A stretch of 9,293 nucleotides of DNA from NCBI GenBank assembly GCA_022563215.1, contig JADFNT010000043.1, positions 1 through 9,293 on the forward strand, read 5' to 3'. This document shows positions 6,312 through 9,293 of this stretch, in pieces. This DNA comes from Pseudomonadota bacterium. GTDB lineage: Bacteria > Pseudomonadota > Alphaproteobacteria > Rhodospirillales > Casp-alpha2. The position numbers and the translations under genes were made by a program. Numbering within the stretch: the stretch's first letter is position 1; each line of letters starts with the position of its first letter. The notes below the pieces were generated by a model. That model was not told the origin of the DNA. It saw only the letters and a program-made list of their open reading frames with translations, and did no database searches.

Positions 6312-7700
6312 ATGTCCTTCACCGTCGCCGTCATCGGCCGTCCCAATGTCGGGAAATCGACCCTTTTTAACCGCCTGACCGGAAAGCGCCTGGCCATCGT
6401 CGACAACATCCCGGGCGTCACCCGCGACCGCCGCGAGGGCGACGGTTCCATCGCCGGGCTCGACTTCACCGTCATCGACACCGCCGGGTTGGATGACGCC
6501 GCCGACGAAAGCCTCGAGGCCCGCATGCGCGAACAGACCGAGCGCGCCTTGGACGACGCCGACGTGGCGCTGTTCCTGATCGACGCCCGGGCCGGCGTCA
6601 CGCCTCTCGACGAGCACTTCGCCGACTGGCTGCGCCGGCACGCAACACCGGTGATCGTCGTCGCCAACAAGTGCGAGGGCGGCGCCGGCCAGGGCGGCCT
6701 TTTGGAAACCTATGGATTGGGCCTCGGCGACCCGGTCGCGTTGTCGGCCGAACACGGCCAGGGCCTGGACGGGCTTTTCGAGGCGCTGTTGCCCTTCGCG
6801 TCCCCCGGGGACGCCGGGGGAGAAACCGAAGGCAAAGCGGCCGATGACGCCTGGAAGACGAAGCCCCTGAAACTGGCCATCGTCGGGCGGCCCAACGCCG
6901 GCAAGTCGACCATCATCAACAAGCTGTTGGGCGACGAGCGCATGCTGACCGGGCCCGAGCCCGGCATCACCCGCGATTCGATCTCCGTCTCCTGGGACTG
7001 GGACGGCCACCCCATCCGCCTGATCGACACCGCCGGCCTGCGCCGCAAGGCCCGGGTCACCGGAAAGCTGGAGGGGCTGTCGGTCGGCGACGCGCTCAGG
7101 GCCATCCGCTTCGCCGAGGTCGTGGTGCTGACCGTCGACGCCACCTTAGGCCTCGAAAAACAGGATCTTTCGATCGCCAGATTGGTGATCGAGGAAGGCC
7201 GGGCGCTGGTTCTGGCGGTCAACAAATGGGACCTGGCCAAGGACCGCAAAGCGGTGATGTCGGGCATCGAGGACCGGCTGATGACGTCCTTGCCGCAGGT
7301 CCGCGGCATCCCCGTCATCCCGTGCTCGGCGAAGACGGGCAAGGGCATGGACAAGCTGCTGCCGGCGGTGTTTTCGGTCTACGAGACCTGGAACCGCCGC
7401 GTCGAGACCGGCGGTCTGAACCGCTGGCTCGAGGCCATGACCGAGGCCCATCCGCCGCCCGTCGCCAAGGGCCGGCGCATCAAAATCCGTTACATGACCC
7501 AGGCCAAGACCCGGCCGCCGACGTTCATCGTCTTCGCCAGCCGCAAGGACGCCCTGCCGGAAAGCTACGTGCGTTACCTGATCAACGGCTTGCGCGAAAG
7601 CTTCGACCTGCCGGCGGTGCCGATCCGCGTCCACCTCCGCGCCGGCAAGAACCCGTATGTCAAGGGGAAGGGGAAGAGGAAGGGTAAAGGGAAGGGCTAG
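6312..7700 (+). CDS. der: ribosome-assembly double GTPase Der (EngA)
   Basis: This encodes 462 aa, the usual length. Two GTPase domains in tandem are complete. The first has G1 GRPNVGKS (9-16), G3 DTAG (56-59), G4 NKCE (119-122) and G5 SAE (145-147). The second has G1 GRPNAGKS (192-199), DTAG (239-242), NKWD (304-307) and SAK (339-341). A KH-like C-terminal domain spans about 350-449, with [10 protein letters not shown] and GKNPYV. The NKCE in place of NKxD in domain 1 is a familiar Der variant. Der binds the 50S subunit and is needed for its maturation. The last 12 residues are alternating Lys/Gly with one Arg, encoded by a 6-bp purine repeat. No strong Shine-Dalgarno precedes the ATG, so translation may rely on the bamB transcript. 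It is the last gene of the operon and converges on the lipid kinase gene. Confidence 0.96.
   Translation: MSFTVAVIGRPNVGKSTLFNRLTGKRLAIVDNIPGVTRDRREGDGSIAGLDFTVIDTAGLDDAADESLEARMREQTERALDDADVALFLIDARAGVTPLDEHFADWLRRHATPVIVVANKCEGGAGQGGLLETYGLGLGDPVALSAEHGQGLDGLFEALLPFASPGDAGGETEGKAADDAWKTKPLKLAIVGRPNAGKSTIINKLLGDERMLTGPEPGITRDSISVSWDWDGHPIRLIDTAGLRRKARVTGKLEGLSVGDALRAIRFAEVVVLTVDATLGLEKQDLSIARLVIEEGRALVLAVNKWDLAKDRKAVMSGIEDRLMTSLPQVRGIPVIPCSAKTGKGMDKLLPAVFSVYETWNRRVETGGLNRWLEAMTEAHPPPVAKGRRIKIRYMTQAKTRPPTFIVFASRKDALPESYVRYLINGLRESFDLPAVPIRVHLRAGKNPYVKGKGKRKGKGKG
7662..7697 (+). repeat. homopurine hexanucleotide repeat at the 3' end of der
   Basis: Six imperfect 6-bp units of the type AAGGGG run in frame up to the stop codon, encoding Lys-Gly pairs (one Lys-Arg). 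All bases are purines on the plus strand except one T in the fourth unit and the final C. Unit gain or loss would change tail length without a frameshift. Confidence 0.8.
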
Positions 7701-7735
7701 GGCGGCGGCAAGGCGTTCTTGGAAAAGCGCAAGCC

Positions 7736-8626
7736 TCAATTTAAAGGCCGCCGGGGGACGATCAACCGGATCGGCCTTTCGTCCACCGATACCTCGATGG
7801 GCAGCTTCATGATCAGATCGCCGTCTCCCTGTACCGGGTCGCCGCCGGGACCGGTGACGGAAACCCGGGTCGCCTGAAGGATCCGAACATCGGATAACGC
7901 GTACAGGCGGCCGAGCATAAGGGCGGCCGCGTAACGCAGGACGTTCCAAATTCCGCTCCGGGTCAAGGCCACGACGGTTAAGAACCGGTGCTCGAGCCCG
8001 GCCTCGGGGGCGATGACGAAGGGGCCGGCGTAACGACGCGCGCGGGTGATGATGGCGCTCGTCGCCTCGATTTCCCGGCCGTCCACAATCACCCGGTAAG
8101 GCCCGAAACGGAACCGGCGGAGAAAGGATAAAAGCGCGATCCCATAGGCGAAACCGCCAAGATTGCGTTTAATCCCTGGCTTCACCCGTTCCACCGTCCA
8201 GGCGTCGAGCCCGACGCCGACCATCAGCACGAAGCGCCGCCCGTTGACGAGCCCGGGATAGACGCGCCGGGTCTGGCCGTCGAAAATCATCCGGGCCAGG
8301 GCGGCAGCCGAACGGGGAAGGGCGAGTTCCCACGCCAGTACGTTGGCCGTGCCCAGGGGAATGAAGGCCACCGGCGGCCCCTCCCCGTCGAGGCCGTTGA
8401 CCACTTCGTTGACGGTGCCGTCGCCGCCGGCAACGGCGATCACGTCGTGCCCATTTGCGTCGCGCGCCTTAACCGTGGCGTCGCCGGGCGCCTCGGTTTC
8501 AAACAACGTGACCCGGGCACCCATGTTGCGCAAATGGCCGATCACCCGGCGCATTTTCCAACGCCGCCGCCAGCCGGCGGTGGGATTATGGATCACCAGG
8601 ACATGGGGTTTTGGCGGGTTGATCAA
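7736..8626 (-). CDS. diacylglycerol/sphingosine-kinase-family lipid kinase (YegS/DagK-like)
   Basis: This encodes 296 aa. The DAGK catalytic domain is clear: HNPTAG (13-18, nucleotide loop), AVAGGDGTVNEVVNGL (65-80, the GGDGT signature), and PLGTANVLA (90-98). The C-terminal beta-rich domain contains VGVGLDAWTVERVKP and the VQGDGD motif near the end. Members phosphorylate lipids such as diacylglycerol at the inner face of the cytoplasmic membrane; the substrate here cannot be assigned. The most likely start is TTG at 8626, because the domain begins directly after it and no ATG or GTG exists upstream before the in-frame stop at 8729-8731. No clear Shine-Dalgarno precedes it, so the start is uncertain. 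It is separated from der by 35 bp, convergently. A strong promoter about 430 nt upstream could transcribe it. Confidence 0.88.
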   Translation of the reverse strand: MINPPKPHVLVIHNPTAGWRRRWKMRRVIGHLRNMGARVTLFETEAPGDATVKARDANGHDVIAVAGGDGTVNEVVNGLDGEGPPVAFIPLGTANVLAWELALPRSAAALARMIFDGQTRRVYPGLVNGRRFVLMVGVGLDAWTVERVKPGIKRNLGGFAYGIALLSFLRRFRFGPYRVIVDGREIEATSAIITRARRYAGPFVIAPEAGLEHRFLTVVALTRSGIWNVLRYAAALMLGRLYALSDVRILQATRVSVTGPGGDPVQGDGDLIMKLPIEVSVDERPIRLIVPRRPLN

Positions 8627-8684
8627 GAAGCGGGCTGTTGATATATGGCGGTGGGCATGGTCTCGGGCGAACCCGTCTCCGCGG

Positions 8685-8718
8685 AATTCCCTGATGACCA
8701 GAGACGATACAGGGAATT
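8685..8718. repeat. 9-bp inverted repeat upstream of the lipid kinase gene
   Basis: AATTCCCTG (8685-8693) and CAGGGAATT (8710-8718) are perfect inverted repeats around 16 nt. TT follows on the plus strand, so the 3' arm ends in a short T-run, giving a weak terminator-like look for plus-strand transcription. It may instead be an operator for the lipid kinase gene, whose start lies 59 bp away. Confidence 0.5.
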
Positions 8719-8720
8719 TT

Positions 8721-8737
8721 ATCGCTTTAACAGCGAT
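8721..8737. repeat. small hairpin adjoining the preceding inverted repeat
   Basis: ATCGCT (8721-8726) and AGCGAT (8732-8737) pair around TTAAC. It lies two bases from the preceding inverted repeat, so the two form a tandem hairpin pair. Confidence 0.45.
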
Positions 8738-8789
8738 CCGATTTCCCGGATGGTGGGCCGCCGGGGGGGCTCTTTATAGAGGGGTTGAG

Positions 8790-8933
8790 GGCTCCCCGGT
8801 TTCTCCACGGTATGCAGGGGTCGGCATCGGTCGGCATTCGGTGTGCAAACGGTGGACATCGGGTGGACATTCGGTGGACATTCGGTGGACATTTGGTGGT
8901 TATTGGGTGGTTTTTCGAGGAGTCCGGGGAGCC
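8790..8933. repeat. 10-bp inverted repeat enclosing the 11-bp tandem array
   Basis: GGCTCCCCGG (8790-8799) and CCGGGGAGCC (8924-8933) are perfectly complementary. After a small internal loop the pairing continues with CTCC (8803-8806) and GGAG (8919-8922). The roughly 112 nt between the inner arms consists almost entirely of the tandem array, so the element is one unit: stem, array, stem. It is non-coding in every frame I could judge. Confidence 0.7.
8819..8916. repeat. tandem array of nine units, 11-bp period
   Basis: Units starting at 8829, 8840, 8851, 8862, 8873, 8884, 8895 and 8906 are 11 bp long; the first (8819-8828) is 10 bp. The core form is GGTGGACATTC (identical at 8862 and 8873), with one-base variants at 8851 and 8884 and more divergent units at both ends (GGTCGGCATTC, GGTGTGCAAAC, GGTGGTTATTG, GGTGGTTTTTC). 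The first five bases are the most conserved. Read on the minus strand the unit is GAATGTCCACC. There are no unique spacers, so this is not a CRISPR array. Eleven bp is not a multiple of three, so it does not encode a simple peptide repeat. Confidence 0.85.
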
Positions 8934-9009
8934 TTTGGGGGGTGGAATTATAAGGATTTGGCCGCGTCTCGGCGGGCCCCTGAGCAATTGGGGGCGAACC
9001 GATTTTCTC

Positions 9010-9030
9010 CTATTCACGATGTCAAAGAGC
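9010..9030 (-). promoter_or_regulatory. boxA-like antitermination sequence resembling an rRNA leader
   Basis: On the minus strand the sequence from 9030 begins GCTCTTTGACATCGTGAAT. It resembles the boxA region of rRNA operon leaders (E. coli TGCTCTTTAACA) and, from memory, the CTCTTTGACATnGTGAA stretch found before alphaproteobacterial 16S genes. It lies just downstream of a strong promoter and hairpin. No 16S follows within the roughly 380 nt before the lipid kinase gene, so it is a displaced leader or a boxA used by another transcript. Confidence 0.5.
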
Positions 9031-9032
9031 GG

Positions 9033-9051
9033 CCTCCGGTAGCATCGGAGG
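9033..9051 (-). promoter_or_regulatory. hairpin at the start of the putative minus-strand transcript
   Basis: CCTCCG (9033-9038) and CGGAGG (9046-9051) form a 6-bp GC stem with a 7-nt loop. It begins a few bases after the predicted transcription start near 9055 and just before the boxA-like sequence. There is no T-run after it on the minus strand. Confidence 0.5.
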
Positions 9052-9061
9052 ATAAGGAACA

Positions 9062-9090
9062 AATATAGAACATATTTAGGGTTCCGTCAA
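9062..9090 (-). promoter_or_regulatory. strong sigma70-type promoter, minus strand
   Basis: TTGACG (9090-9085) and TATATT (9067-9062) are separated by exactly 17 bp, matching 5 of 6 consensus bases each, with an AT-rich spacer. It is the best promoter in the window. Transcription would start near 9055 and run through the hairpin, the boxA-like sequence, the tandem array and the small hairpins into the lipid kinase gene. Confidence 0.6.
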
Positions 9091-9147
9091 CGGGAAATCG
9101 CCCTCCGGGCACGGCATCGCCTATGGCCGCTTCATGCTCCTTCCTAT

Positions 9148-9177
9148 GCCCGCCATGGCGGGCTTCGCGAAGGCGGG
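9148..9177. repeat. REP-like composite palindrome
   Basis: A perfect 16-bp palindrome (GCCCGCCATGGCGGGC, 9148-9163) is followed at once by TTCGCGAA (9164-9171) and a second GGCGGG (9172-9177), which can pair alternatively with CCCGCC at 9149-9154. Elements of this make-up are dispersed in many alphaproteobacterial genomes as extragenic palindromes; copy number here cannot be judged from one window. Confidence 0.6.
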
Positions 9178-9214
9178 TCGAGATCGCCGTCCCAGCCCCG
9201 GGCAACGCGCCTTT

Positions 9215-9253
9215 CCTTCGACGGAGCTCAGGGTGAGGCGCGAAAGTCGAAGG
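9215..9253. repeat. dispersed inverted repeat (CCTTCGAC type)
   Basis: CCTTCGAC (9215-9222) and GTCGAAGG (9246-9253) enclose 23 nt containing GAGCTCAGGGTGAGG. I recognise this as the CCTTCGACnnGCTCAGGGTGAGG family of intergenic repeats seen repeatedly in alphaproteobacterial genomes (recall, not a search). A run of seven G (9252-9258) begins within the right arm. Confidence 0.65.
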
Positions 9254-9293
9254 GGGGGCTACGCCGCCTTGCCGGTTGTCCGCCTCCCGGAGC

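Larger units (their letters stand above)
8627..9293. other. gene-free structured intergenic region
   Basis: I see no convincing gene in these 667 bases. Open frames exist on both strands, but they run through the 11-bp array or the palindromes and look like low-complexity translation. The stretch holds, from right to left: dispersed repeats, a minus-strand promoter, a hairpin, a boxA-like motif, an inverted repeat enclosing a tandem array, and two small hairpins. The part around 9052-9080 is clearly AT-richer than the genes. Confidence 0.7.

Noticed and set aside
7701..7735. Bidirectional terminator between der and the lipid kinase gene
   Set aside because: Only imperfect pairing is possible and there is no T-run on either side.
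8819..8916. CRISPR array
   Set aside because: The period is 11 bp with no unique spacers, and no cas genes are present.
8640..9010. 16S rRNA gene following the boxA-like leader
   Set aside because: None of the conserved 16S segments is visible and the lipid kinase gene begins about 380 nt downstream.
8727..9062. Minus-strand open frame of 111 codons through the tandem array
   Set aside because: It starts inside the predicted leader, has no ribosome-binding site, and its sequence is a low-complexity reading of the 11-bp repeat and Pro-rich GC tracts.
8343..9068. Plus-strand open frame of 241 codons
   Set aside because: It runs antisense through the lipid kinase gene and then through the array; its residues show no family pattern.
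9014..9205. Minus-strand open frame of 63 codons at the window end
   Set aside because: It reads through the REP-like palindrome and the promoter; it is typical of spurious frames created by dispersed repeats.

Overview
The window is high-GC DNA from what is most likely an alphaproteobacterium of the Rhodospirillales type. This is judged from the protein families, the codon bias towards GC at third positions, a perfect CtrA-type box, and dispersed repeats of a kind common in that class. No rRNA, tRNA or complete mobile element was seen, so the assignment is an inference from gene content.

Layout. Positions 1-494 hold the 3' part of an alpha/beta-hydrolase gene (plus strand) whose nucleophile elbow looks degenerate. 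It converges, with 6 bp between stops, on a minus-strand pair: a HAD-family hydrolase (GTG start at 2128) translationally coupled through an ATGA overlap to a class I glutamine amidotransferase. Next on the minus strand come a membrane-anchored Sel1-repeat protein and a small lipoprotein with four extra cysteines. A divergent intergenic region (3335-3531) holds the CtrA-like box and a long hairpin. Plus-strand genes follow: a thioredoxin-fold redoxin with a CNHC motif, then the conserved trio yfgM-like, bamB and der, the same order as in E. coli. YfgM and BamB belong to envelope protein biogenesis (periplasmic chaperoning and the outer-membrane BAM complex); Der is the double GTPase of 50S ribosome assembly. 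A diacylglycerol/sphingosine-kinase-family lipid kinase converges on der from the right.

The last ~650 bases (8627-9293) hold no convincing gene but are full of structure. On the minus strand there is a strong sigma70-type promoter (TTGACG-17-TATATT), a 6-bp-stem hairpin, and a sequence like the boxA/leader region of alphaproteobacterial rRNA operons. Further downstream is a nine-unit, 11-bp-period tandem array enclosed by a 10-bp perfect inverted repeat, then two small hairpins before the lipid kinase gene. The distal 150 bases hold two dispersed palindromic repeats. This promoter-boxA-array block is the most unusual part of the window and could be a structured non-coding RNA, a displaced rrn leader or a long regulatory 5' UTR. 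The rest is mainly housekeeping or conserved accessory chromosome.
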